64,000 bases of DNA from Paenibacillus chibensis (GTDB lineage: Bacteria > Bacillota > Bacilli > Paenibacillales > Paenibacillaceae): assembly GCF_004001045.1 (NCBI RefSeq), contig NZ_BIMK01000016.1, positions 62,001-126,000 on the forward strand, read 5' to 3'. The position numbers and the translations under genes are program-made. How positions within the stretch are numbered: position 1 is the first letter of the stretch; each line of letters opens with the position of its first letter. Under the pieces are notes generated by a model. That model was not told the DNA's origin, did no database searches, and saw only the letters and a program-made list of their open reading frames with translations. This document shows positions 37,808 through 45,991 of the stretch, piece after piece.

Positions 37808-38074
37808 CTACAGACCGTAATATCTTGTCTTGTCGGGAATATCCTTGGTATATTCCGTTTTGATTTCGTTCCGATAGGAGCGCTCAATTTTTCGTACATA
37901 GGAAAGCCTGCGTATGTTTTTGGCAACCTCCTCGGCACGGTCGGCATTCACATACATGACCACATAGTGCATGCGCCTCGAAATATAATGGACGGTCCCG
38001 TATTTCTCAAGATTTCTGGCCGCCTTCACGTCCGTGACCCAAATAATGTAACCTGTCCGTTCTGCAAACATCAT
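37808..38074 (-). CDS. ylbG: YlbG family protein (DUF2129)
   Basis: The protein has 88 residues from the ATG at 38074, which follows GAGGTG. GYIIWVTDVKAARNLEKYGTVHYISRRMHYVVMYVN is distinctive for YlbG (positions about 7-43). It is a conserved small cytosolic protein with no settled function. It lies directly after ylbF, the same order as B. subtilis ylbF-ylbG. Confidence 0.92.
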   Translation of the reverse strand: MMFAERTGYIIWVTDVKAARNLEKYGTVHYISRRMHYVVMYVNADRAEEVAKNIRRLSYVRKIERSYRNEIKTEYTKDIPDKTRYYGL

Positions 38075-38112
38075 TTCCCACCTCACTTTATGATACTGTC
38101 TCTATTTAGCGT

Positions 38113-38529
38113 TTAGCCGCCGCAGCCGCATTTGCCGCCGCCTCCGCAGCCGCCTTTCGGATTCGGGTCATTGCTCGGAACCTTGATCGTATCCGATACG
38201 GAAAAGGCGATCATTTCGGACATCTGGTGCAGCATGTCATCCAGATCCTTTTCCGCCTGCTTGAAGCGGATCACCTCTTCGAATTGCTCCAGCTGTTTCT
38301 CCACGGCTGCAACCTCGTCCTTGGCGCTGTGGTAATTCGGATGAAAATGTCCGAACCGCTGGGTTTCCTCGAAAAGCTCCTTCTTTTTTGAAAGCAGCCG
38401 GACAAGCTCCTGTACGCCGGGATTGCTGTCCACGCGCTGCTTCCAATATAAATAATCAGACACTTCAACGGACTGATTGATCATATCGCCTAATTCATAG
38501 GCGTTCATCAGTACCGCAGCCATGTCCAT
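38113..38529 (-). CDS. ylbF: YlbF family regulator (RicF)
   Basis: The protein has 138 residues from the ATG at 38529 (MDMAAVLMNAYEL), which follows AGAGGTG. YlbF with YmcA and YaaT forms the Ric complex, which helps RNase Y process mRNA and affects biofilm, competence and sporulation. The helical body contains FGHFHPNYHSAKDEV. It ends in a Gly/Cys tail with three cysteines, CGGGGKCGCGG; in B. subtilis Ric proteins such cysteines hold iron-sulfur clusters. An ATG at 38553 would add eight residues but has a weaker site. Confidence 0.9.
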   Translation of the reverse strand: MDMAAVLMNAYELGDMINQSVEVSDYLYWKQRVDSNPGVQELVRLLSKKKELFEETQRFGHFHPNYHSAKDEVAAVEKQLEQFEEVIRFKQAEKDLDDMLHQMSEMIAFSVSDTIKVPSNDPNPKGGCGGGGKCGCGG

Positions 38530-38665
38530 CGTCTGCACCTCTGATACGCTCATGAAAGTCATCTCAATTCTATAAAAGTTCCACTCCCTTGGAGTGGACT
38601 CTTCTATCATATCATAACCCGTTCTCCTTAAGAAGAGGGATTTCAAACTCCCGGCCAAGAAGGAA

Positions 38666-40537
38666 TCATTCGAAAGCGGGAAGAAGCAGCTTCAGTTCCC
38701 TTAAATCCTCGGCGCACAGCTCCAGCTGCTCGAGCCTCCCCGTTTCCAAATCATGCAAAATCCCCTCTGCGCGCCATGGGCCCGAACCGATCGACAGCGG
38801 TGCAAATTCAGCCGTTCTTCCCTTGTGCTGCAAAAGAACCCGGGTTTGCCAGCTTTGAGCCTGTTCCACAATATTTTGCGCGGTCGAAGCATGATAGCTG
38901 CGATAATCCTGCAGCCAGCGGGAAGGAATCCGCTCATAACCCGGAAACAACGAAATGGGTGCCGGAATGTCGTGATCAGGCTCGAAGAAATGAACATTCC
39001 TCCCGCTGTATACCATTCCCTGATTTTCATACAAACGCTCATCAAGCAGGCTTGCGTTTTCCATGCGACCTTCCACATCATGAAGAAGAGGATATTCCGA
39101 TGGCTCGCCGTCCCTGCTGCCCATCGCTTTGAGAGGGGCGAGACCCATACCCTCGAGCAGCTTGCGCAGCCTCGACGTATTGGAAGCCTTGACGATAAAA
39201 TGCCTGGGTCCGATCCGCTCTGCCTCATCGCCGAGCTGCGGATGCGCGGCGATGGCATTTCCCTCCTCTTCGCCCGCACAAGATAACAGCAGCACTTCGT
39301 CAAAACGCGTGCGCCCGAGCTCCTTGCCCCACTGCCGCAGCGCGGCTGCGACATGGCCTGGAATATCGGCCGCAGAGCTTTCCGCCAGAAAGTCCAATAT
39401 TTCAGCCGTATCCAGTCCGTTCTCCACCGCCCTCGCCGCGCTTGATTTCGTGAGCCTGTAGACGGAGACACGGTCGCATTGTACCAAATCGGCGATGGCA
39501 AGCAGTTTCCACCGCCGGATATACGGTACGCCCGGAGGACAGATAATATCGAAATCAGGCTGAACATACAAAGGTTCATGCTCCATTCCGCTCGTTTCTT
39601 GTGGACCGAAGAGAAGTGAAGCGGGGTCCAGGGTCCAGCGAAAAGCTGGGTTGCCCTCCGGGTCCACGGCAACGTCTCCCCAGCCGAATCCAGCCAAGGC
39701 ATAGAGCCATGCGGTACATGCCCTCCCGGCACCTTCTTCACAGGTAATCCCTTCCGCTGTCATCCATTGCAAGATGGAGGTCATATCGTACCAGACGCCC
39801 TGCTCCATTGCCGGCATGCAGAGAAAATAGCGGAACAGCTGCGTGTCAGCTGCGCTTTGACCGTAACGTTCGATGACCGTACGGAGCAGCAACCGATTCA
39901 TTTCCTGCTCCGTCAGGCTCAGCCATGTGCGCAGGCGATCGCAATTTACCGGCATCGATGTTGCCGTTTTAGACAACAGCCCCATGCATAACATCAAGTC
40001 GAGAATCACCGCCGACGCGGATCCATACGCCTCCTGGTAAGCATATTGCAGCGATAACGGCTTGATATGCTCCTCCCGCAGGCAGATCATATCCTGCAGC
40101 CGCTGCAAGCTTTTTTTGTGAACCGTTCCTTTTGCTGTTAAGGGGAGCCCTTGTTCAGCCGCAAAAGCGAGCGCATGCAGCAGGTCCAGTGTCAGCCCGG
40201 GCCCGGATTCGCATCGGATTTCCAGTCCCGCAGGACTCAACGGCTGGGGAACCGGTGTGAAGTATGCTGGCAGTATCCGAAGCAGCTGGTCCACCGGGAT
40301 ATAATATAGCCTTTCGCCCCATGATTTTTTCACGGCTTCAATCCAGCCGCCTTGTCTGAGCCTGATGAATGAAATCTTTCGTTCCGCTCCGGTGCGATGA
40401 AGATCTCCGATCCGCTCCCAGCCCTGCTCGCTGAAGGAATGGCCACCGAAATGGCAGATCAGCTTCCGCAGCAGCTCGCCCTCGCTCGTATCCAAAGCCG
40501 GAATTCCAGCCGATCTTTCAGCATTCTTGTCTGTCAT
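38666..40537 (-). CDS. Helicase-associated protein with XPB/Ssl2-like DNA-binding domain (XPB partner)
   Basis: The protein has 623 residues without Walker motifs. Around residues 440-510, EVLLLSCAGEEEGNAIAAHP followed by RIGPRHFIVKASNTSRLRKLLEGMG fits the Helicase_C_3 / XPB-Ssl2 N-terminal-like domain. The rest is helical, with winged-helix-like segments. The start overlaps the XPB stop as ATGA, so the two proteins are coupled and probably form a complex. A similar gene lies beside XPB in Mycobacterium (Rv0862c beside Rv0861c, from memory). Function unknown; DNA repair or a specialised helicase-nuclease role are guesses. Confidence 0.8.
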   Translation of the reverse strand: MTDKNAERSAGIPALDTSEGELLRKLICHFGGHSFSEQGWERIGDLHRTGAERKISFIRLRQGGWIEAVKKSWGERLYYIPVDQLLRILPAYFTPVPQPLSPAGLEIRCESGPGLTLDLLHALAFAAEQGLPLTAKGTVHKKSLQRLQDMICLREEHIKPLSLQYAYQEAYGSASAVILDLMLCMGLLSKTATSMPVNCDRLRTWLSLTEQEMNRLLLRTVIERYGQSAADTQLFRYFLCMPAMEQGVWYDMTSILQWMTAEGITCEEGAGRACTAWLYALAGFGWGDVAVDPEGNPAFRWTLDPASLLFGPQETSGMEHEPLYVQPDFDIICPPGVPYIRRWKLLAIADLVQCDRVSVYRLTKSSAARAVENGLDTAEILDFLAESSAADIPGHVAAALRQWGKELGRTRFDEVLLLSCAGEEEGNAIAAHPQLGDEAERIGPRHFIVKASNTSRLRKLLEGMGLAPLKAMGSRDGEPSEYPLLHDVEGRMENASLLDERLYENQGMVYSGRNVHFFEPDHDIPAPISLFPGYERIPSRWLQDYRSYHASTAQNIVEQAQSWQTRVLLQHKGRTAEFAPLSIGSGPWRAEGILHDLETGRLEQLELCAEDLRELKLLLPAFE

Positions 40538-42201
40538 GTGCCGGATCGCACCTCCTTGGCGGAATGGACCGTATATTCGTAACCCTGCTCAATCAAAAAC
40601 ATCTGACGGCGGACCGCAAATTCCTCTTCCTTGCTGCTTTCGGAGACCAGGGTATAGAAGTATGCCCGGTTATCCCCTGCCTTCGGACGCAAAAGCCTTC
40701 CGAGCCGCTGCGCCTCCTCCTGGCGCGACCCGAAGCTGCCTGATATTTCAACCGCAACGGATGCATCCGGTAGGTCTACGGCAAAATTGGCTACCTTGGA
40801 CACAACCAGCACAGGGGTCTCCCCTTTCCTGAATGACGCATACAAGGCGGTCCGCTGCTGCTGCGGCATTTTGCCGCTGATCAGCGGCGCGCCGATGGCC
40901 TCGGCAATATGGGACAGCTGGTCCAGATACTGACCGATGACCAAGATTCCCGCCGATGGATGCTTCCCCAGCAGCTCCTTGACGACCGCTGTTTTGCCCG
41001 GGTTTTCGGCAGCAATCCGGAATTTCTCCTTGCCTTCCGCGTACAGGTATCGTTCACGGAGCGCCGCTTCCATCGGCACGCGAATTTCGCAGCATTCCAC
41101 CTGCGCGATCCAGCCCTCAGCTTCAAGCTCTTTCCAAGGCATCTCATAGCGCTTCGGACCGATCAGGGAGAACACATCCTGCTCGCAGCCGTCCTCGCGC
41201 ACCAGAGTAGCCGTGAGCCCGAGCCTGCGCGTTGCCTGAATGTCGGCCGTAGCCCGGAACACGGGCGCCGGCAGAAGATGCACCTCATCATAAATGATGA
41301 GTCCCCAGTTCCGTTCATTAAAAAGCTTCATATGCTCGAATTCATCATCCTTGGAGCGCCGGTGCGTCAAAATTTGATACGTGGCGACCGTCACCGGCTT
41401 CACTTCTTTTTTCTGCCCGGTATACTGGCCAACGTCGGAAGCCTGCAGCGAGGTCCTCCCTGTCAGCTCCTGGAGCCACTGCTCCACAGAAGTCGAGTTC
41501 GAAGTGAGAATCAGGCATTCGCACTGAAGTCGCTCCAGCGCGGCAATACCGATCACCGTTTTGCCTGCGCCGCAGGGCAGAACCAGTACCCCGCTGCCTC
41601 CGCCTTGAAAGGATTGAGCCGCATCTTCCTGGTAGCCGCGCAATGAAAATCCGCTTCCTTCGCCGCTGTTCTTCCATTCCAGCTTGAGCGCTTGTCCTTC
41701 ATGGTAGCCCGCCAGATCAAGCACCGGATAACCGTAACGCATAAGCTCCTGCTTCAGCCTTCCCCGGGAATCAGCATGGATCCGGGCTTCATGCGGGGAT
41801 ATGCGGGATAATTTCAACGAAGCGAGTGCAGGTACAGCCAGCGCTTCGTCCAGCAGTTCGCTATTTACGGACGTAAGCCGCAGCGTGTCCTTCTCCTCCT
41901 TCTGAAGCTTCAGCTTGCCATACCTGGACATCAGCTCGCCGATCTCCTGGAGCAGTCCTGCCGGCAGGCTCCATCTGGAGATGGAGCTGAGGTCCGACTC
42001 GATCTCCTCCCGGGTACAGCCCAGCGCAGCCGCGTTCCAAAGAGACAATGGCGTTATCCGATAGGTGTGGAATGAGGAAGGGCTTTTCACCAGCTCCGCA
42101 AACCGGGTCAGCTTCTCCCTTGCCGCTTCGAATCCGGGGTGGCCGCATTCCAGCAAAATCGTGCGGTCTCTCTGTACGATGCAGGCCTTCACGTCGTTCA
42201 T
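40534..42201 (-). CDS. XPB-type DNA repair helicase
   Basis: The protein has 555 residues from the ATG at 42201, which follows AAAGGAG. It is a superfamily 2 3'-5' helicase like eukaryotic TFIIH XPB. It has an N-terminal XPB damage-recognition-like domain (about 1-180), Walker A PCGAGKTV (209-216), DEVH box (305-308), and the XPB-specific RED motif at 335-337 (TLVREDG) followed by a thumb-like segment, then helicase domain 2. These features place it with XPB rather than RecG, UvrB or Rad25-like nucleases. Its downstream partner gene overlaps it. A palindromic hairpin sits just upstream of the ribosome site. Confidence 0.93.
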   Translation of the reverse strand: MNDVKACIVQRDRTILLECGHPGFEAAREKLTRFAELVKSPSSFHTYRITPLSLWNAAALGCTREEIESDLSSISRWSLPAGLLQEIGELMSRYGKLKLQKEEKDTLRLTSVNSELLDEALAVPALASLKLSRISPHEARIHADSRGRLKQELMRYGYPVLDLAGYHEGQALKLEWKNSGEGSGFSLRGYQEDAAQSFQGGGSGVLVLPCGAGKTVIGIAALERLQCECLILTSNSTSVEQWLQELTGRTSLQASDVGQYTGQKKEVKPVTVATYQILTHRRSKDDEFEHMKLFNERNWGLIIYDEVHLLPAPVFRATADIQATRRLGLTATLVREDGCEQDVFSLIGPKRYEMPWKELEAEGWIAQVECCEIRVPMEAALRERYLYAEGKEKFRIAAENPGKTAVVKELLGKHPSAGILVIGQYLDQLSHIAEAIGAPLISGKMPQQQRTALYASFRKGETPVLVVSKVANFAVDLPDASVAVEISGSFGSRQEEAQRLGRLLRPKAGDNRAYFYTLVSESSKEEEFAVRRQMFLIEQGYEYTVHSAKEVRSGT

Positions 42202-42227
42202 GACTCGTCTCCTTTCCATATCGAGAA

Positions 42228-42261
42228 AAAAGTTCATTCCCTGATCAGGGAATGAACTTTT
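42228..42261 (-). terminator. Perfect 34-bp palindrome acting as terminator/attenuator before XPB
   Basis: Each arm has 17 bases (AAAAGTTCATTCCCTGA and its complement). On minus it is followed by six T, the pattern of an intrinsic terminator. It ends the amidohydrolase transcript, and lies between a TATAAT box and the XPB start. Confidence 0.85.
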
Positions 42262-42278
42262 GATCTTGCTTCATATTC

Positions 42279-42284
42279 ATTATA
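42279..42284 (-). promoter_or_regulatory. Candidate -10 box for XPB
   Basis: A perfect TATAAT on minus lies about 80 bases before the XPB start and upstream of the palindrome. The -35 (TGATAT, 17 bases away) is poor. Confidence 0.4.
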
Positions 42285-42345
42285 TTTTCCCAAAGTTCGC
42301 CATATCATTCTCCGGTATGCTTGGCGTTGCCCTTAGCGGGTAGAG

Positions 42346-43521
42346 CTATTCCCACCCTTGATAGGACTGGGTCATCGTTACCAGCAGCTTGGCTGCGCTC
42401 AGCATGGCCGATTCATCAAAATCGAATCGCGGATGATGATGCGGATAAATCGCCTGAATATCCGGATTGCCGGCGCCGACGAACATAAAGCAGCCCGGGA
42501 CATGCTGCAGGTAATAGGAGAAATCCTCCGCAGGCATAATTTTTTCGCACCGGCTGACTTGCTCCTCCCCAAACACGCCCGGAGCTTCGCGGAAAAAACG
42601 GCCGGTTTCCTCGTCATCGTTCACGAGCGGCGGATAGCCCATCAAATAGTCGATTTTAACCTCCGCGCCGTAGGTTTGGGCCGTCAAAAGACTGATCTCT
42701 TCAATCCGTTTGCGGATCAGCTCCCGGGTCTCCTCATCGAATGTACGGACGGTGCCTGTGATGCGGCAGGACTCCGCAATGACGTTCTGCGCGCTTCCGC
42801 CCTGGATCGTACCTATGGTCACGACTGCCGGCTTCAACGGATCAACCGAACGGCTGACGATGCTTTGCAGCTGCATCACCAGCGCCGCTCCCGCCACCAC
42901 GCTGTCCACGGTCACATGCGGCATGCCGCCATGTCCGCCTTGACCGAGAATATCTATAAAAAATTCATCGGCCGCCGCCATCAGCGGACCGGGTGCACTG
43001 GCCGCCGTCCCCGCGGCAAACGGTGTCCACAAATGAACTCCGTAAATGACATCGACGCCCTCCAGCACCCCTGCCTGGATCATCCCTTGTGCCCCGCCCG
43101 GGCATACTTCCTCCGCCGGCTGGAATATAAACCGGATTTCTCCTTCCACATCCTTCTGACGCTGGCTGAAATAAGTCGCCACTGCCAGCAGCGTCGATGT
43201 ATGTCCGTCGTGGCCGCATGCGTGCATCACGCCTTTAACCTCGGAAGCGTAATCGCAGGTCTTCTCGTCCTGGATCGGAAGCGCATCCATATCGGCACGC
43301 AGCGCGACCGTTTTCCCCGGCTTGCCGCCCTTTAAAACCGCCAGAACGCCATGCCCCCCGCCGATCTGCGTGGATACGTCGAGTCCGAGCTCCTTCAGCT
43401 TCCCCGCGACGAATAGCGATGTTTTCTCTTCGTGGTAGGATAGCTCGGGATGGCGGTGCAGATAACGTCTCCATTCCACCATTTGCGGCTGCAGCGCATT
43501 TAACAATGCCTCTTCTCTCAT
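42346..43521 (-). CDS. M20 family metallo-amidohydrolase (N-acyl amino acid hydrolase type)
   Basis: The protein has 391 residues from the ATG at 43521 (MREEALLNALQPQ), which follows GAGAGG. It belongs to the family of hippurate, IAA-amino acid and N-acetyl-diaminopimelate hydrolases. Metal ligands are visible in ALRADMDALPIQ, HACGHDGHTS and the EE of FQPAEEVCPGG, and HHHPRFDFDE near the end. The substrate cannot be told from sequence. A longer in-frame extension to 43677 has no ribosome site. Confidence 0.9.
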   Translation of the reverse strand: MREEALLNALQPQMVEWRRYLHRHPELSYHEEKTSLFVAGKLKELGLDVSTQIGGGHGVLAVLKGGKPGKTVALRADMDALPIQDEKTCDYASEVKGVMHACGHDGHTSTLLAVATYFSQRQKDVEGEIRFIFQPAEEVCPGGAQGMIQAGVLEGVDVIYGVHLWTPFAAGTAASAPGPLMAAADEFFIDILGQGGHGGMPHVTVDSVVAGAALVMQLQSIVSRSVDPLKPAVVTIGTIQGGSAQNVIAESCRITGTVRTFDEETRELIRKRIEEISLLTAQTYGAEVKIDYLMGYPPLVNDDEETGRFFREAPGVFGEEQVSRCEKIMPAEDFSYYLQHVPGCFMFVGAGNPDIQAIYPHHHPRFDFDESAMLSAAKLLVTMTQSYQGWE

Positions 43522-43648
43522 GTCCACACGTCCTCTCGCCCAAAGAATGTCCTTTGCATTGTTTTTCCATTGGCCTGCCCACAATGCCTTTTTTCCATTG
43601 TAGCAGAAACGGGTGAAATGGGGTATGTCCCCCTTACAGTGACAAGGC

Positions 43649-43677
43649 TTGCACAAGCGCCTGAAACATAATATCAT
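43649..43677 (+). promoter_or_regulatory. yugN promoter
   Basis: TTGCAC and TATCAT are separated by 17 bases, about 45 bases before the start codon. Confidence 0.55.
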
Positions 43678-43722
43678 GAGTAAAGAACTTTACAGGCATT
43701 TAAATAAGGAGGATTTTATAGG

Positions 43723-44070
43723 ATGATTTTTGAAAATACAGGACTGGTCGGACTGAAAAGCGACTTGGCATTTATGGATGAAGTTGCCGAAAAAACAGGA
43801 TTTGTACGCTGGCAGTGGGAATATTACCGCGCTACATACGAATATAAAATCGAAGATACGGATACCAATTCCGAGTACTACGTGCGCATGAACACACGCG
43901 CTATCGAAGGCAAGCTTGAGAAACCGGATACCGTGCTTGAAATCGAAGCCGTTTACCTGGGAAAAGCGACCTTCCCTCACGGTCTGGAATATGAATCACC
44001 AGTTCCTTCCAAAATTCTTAACATTGCCAATAAAAAAATCCAGCAATTCAAAGCTACTCTGGAAGCGTAA
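43723..44070 (+). CDS. YugN-like family protein
   Basis: The protein has 115 residues; AGGAGG precedes the ATG. The pattern MIFENTGLVG, FVRWQWEYYRATYEYKI and the strands that follow agree with the YugN-like family of Bacillota, known by structure but without assigned function. It is cytosolic, with no signal or membrane segment. It is 12 bases before ftsW and probably in the same transcript. Confidence 0.85.
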   Translation: MIFENTGLVGLKSDLAFMDEVAEKTGFVRWQWEYYRATYEYKIEDTDTNSEYYVRMNTRAIEGKLEKPDTVLEIEAVYLGKATFPHGLEYESPVPSKILNIANKKIQQFKATLEA

Positions 44071-44082
44071 GGCAGGTCCCTT

Positions 44083-45315
44083 ATGAATCAGGAGAAACCC
44101 CAACTGAGGAAGAGAGGGACGCCGGATTTCCAACTGCTTATCCTTACTTTTCTGTTGGTCGGTTTTGGGCTGGTGATGGTGTTCAGTGCCAGTTCAAGTC
44201 TCACCATTTCCAGCAGTAAATTCAATAATGATCCGCTTTATTTTACGAAGAAGCAGTTTGTATGGGCATTGCTGGGCACGATCGTGATGTTTATCGCAAT
44301 GAACATCCATTACAGCAAGTACAAAAAGCTTTTTGTGCCCATGTTTTTCGTGACGGTCGTTATGCTGGCCATCGTGCCGTTTACCAAGAGCGTCAACGGC
44401 GCAAGAAGCTGGCTCGGTGTGGCAGGAATGGGGATTCAGCCGACAGAATTGGCTAAAATAACGATCATCCTGTATCTCTCTGCTCTGATCGTCAAGAAAG
44501 GCGAGCGCTTCAGGGATTTGAGGACAGGCTACATTCCCGTCATGGTCATCGTCGGCTTCGTGGCCGGCCTCATCATGATGCAGCCGGATCTGGGCTCCAC
44601 AATGATCCTTGTCGCAACGAGCGCGATCATTATCTATGCCGGCGGGGCCAGCCTGAAGCATATGCTCGCCTCGGCAGCGCTGCTGATCCTTGGAGCCAGC
44701 CTGGTGCTCGGCGCCAATTATTTGATCAAGTCGATCACGCACAGCGATAGTGCTCAGGAGCAGAGCGGCAGCAATTACAAGATGGGAAGAATTACGGCCT
44801 GGATCGACCCTTATCAGGATGAGAAGGGCGACGGCTACAATCTGATCCAGTCTTTGACGGCGATCGGCAATGGTCAGGTGACAGGCGCCGGATTCGGAAA
44901 AAGCATCCAGAAGCTGAACTATATCAAAAACCCGTATAATGACTTCATTTTCCCGGTCATGGCCGAGGAATTCGGATTCATCGGGACAAGCTTGTTCCTG
45001 TTGATCTACATTTACTTCATATGGCGCGGAATTCTTATCGCGCTGAGGTGCACCGATCCTTTCGGAACACTCGTCGGAATCGGCATCATGGGGCTGTTCG
45101 CCATTCAGGCCTTCGTTAACATCGGCGGCGTCTCACAGACGATTCCGCTGACGGGGGTCACGCTTCCGTTCATCAGTTACGGAGGCACGTCGCTGCTCAT
45201 CATGATGTTTTCCATGGGGATCATGCTCAGCATTTCCAGACAAGTCAATCTGCCTGCCCCGCAGGAGGTTGTCAAGTCCGTAAATATTAAAAGAGACTAC
45301 CGGAGGTCCGTGTAG
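44083..45315 (+). CDS. ftsW: FtsW/RodA/SpoVE family peptidoglycan glycosyltransferase (FtsW)
   Basis: The protein has 410 residues with about ten membrane helices. SEDS proteins polymerise lipid II into glycan chains with a partner PBP. Signatures are VMVFSASS, VNGARSWL, PTELAKI, QPDLGS (catalytic Asp region) and ISYGGTSLL. SpoVE and RodA are alternatives; nearness to ylaN, which adjoins ftsW in B. subtilis, favours FtsW. The stop codon lies inside the terminator stem. Confidence 0.9.
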   Translation: MNQEKPQLRKRGTPDFQLLILTFLLVGFGLVMVFSASSSLTISSSKFNNDPLYFTKKQFVWALLGTIVMFIAMNIHYSKYKKLFVPMFFVTVVMLAIVPFTKSVNGARSWLGVAGMGIQPTELAKITIILYLSALIVKKGERFRDLRTGYIPVMVIVGFVAGLIMMQPDLGSTMILVATSAIIIYAGGASLKHMLASAALLILGASLVLGANYLIKSITHSDSAQEQSGSNYKMGRITAWIDPYQDEKGDGYNLIQSLTAIGNGQVTGAGFGKSIQKLNYIKNPYNDFIFPVMAEEFGFIGTSLFLLIYIYFIWRGILIALRCTDPFGTLVGIGIMGLFAIQAFVNIGGVSQTIPLTGVTLPFISYGGTSLLIMMFSMGIMLSISRQVNLPAPQEVVKSVNIKRDYRRSV

Positions 45316-45327
45316 TCTCTTTTTTAT
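45288..45327 (+). terminator. ftsW terminator overlapping the end of the gene
   Basis: AGAGACTAC and GTAGTCTCT arms with inner CGGA/TCCG are followed by six T. The left arm encodes the last residues of FtsW. Confidence 0.85.
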
Positions 45328-45454
45328 AGAGATAGGAACGTATAGCTTTATTGGCCTATTTCCTTATCTCCCGGGAAAACTGCCGCTGAATGCGGTCCAA
45401 GCTTATGTGTGTGCTGCGTCTTCTTATGCATGGTTTCCTTACACAAATGTTTCG

Positions 45455-45841
45455 TTATTTGGCCCGGGACGCACTGTCCTCGATTTCGTCATCCTTGAAT
45501 GCCACGCCTTCAACCTTGACGTTGACTTCAACGACGCGAAGCCCCGTCATGCTTTCCACCGCTTCCCGCACGTTTTGCTGCAGCATGCGGCAAACCTCAT
45601 GAATCGGTGTTTCATACAATACGATAATGCGCAGATCAATGGCAGCCTCCAGCTGACCCACTTCCACGGTCACGCCTTTCTGCACGTTTTTTCCGCTTAG
45701 GCGCTTGGCCCATCCTTCGGATAAACCGCCGGACATTGCAGCAATGCCGGGGGTTTCCAGAGCCGCTAAACCGGCGATTTTCGATACGACATCATCCGAT
45801 ATCCGGATCGTTCCCGTTTCCAGTTGAAGCTGTTCAGTCAT
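45455..45841 (-). CDS. Asp23/Gls24 family envelope stress response protein
   Basis: The protein has 128 residues. TGTIRISDDVVSKIAGLAALETPGIAAM (about 9-36) and the later VEVNVKVEGVAF are typical. Asp23 proteins are peripheral membrane proteins linked with cell envelope stress and lipid metabolism. In B. subtilis a relative (YloU) precedes the fatty acid kinase gene yloV; here it is isolated between two plus-strand genes. Start at 45841 follows GGAGGAAGGGG. Confidence 0.93.
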   Translation of the reverse strand: MTEQLQLETGTIRISDDVVSKIAGLAALETPGIAAMSGGLSEGWAKRLSGKNVQKGVTVEVGQLEAAIDLRIIVLYETPIHEVCRMLQQNVREAVESMTGLRVVEVNVKVEGVAFKDDEIEDSASRAK

Positions 45842-45991
45842 ACCCCTTCCTCCTTCACCTCATTATCCGTTATTGTAAATCCTAGAGGGGCTAAAAAGCA
45901 AATATTGGCCCCAAGATTTGTTTACAACCCCATAGGTTTTGGGTATATTGAAAAAGAATCTTCATCCCACATCACACCGAGGTGTCGAATA

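Noticed and set aside
45824..45991. N-terminal extension of the Ca2+/H+ exchanger
   Set aside because: It overlaps the divergent Asp23 gene start; the TTG at 45992 has a good ribosome site and begins at the membrane helix.
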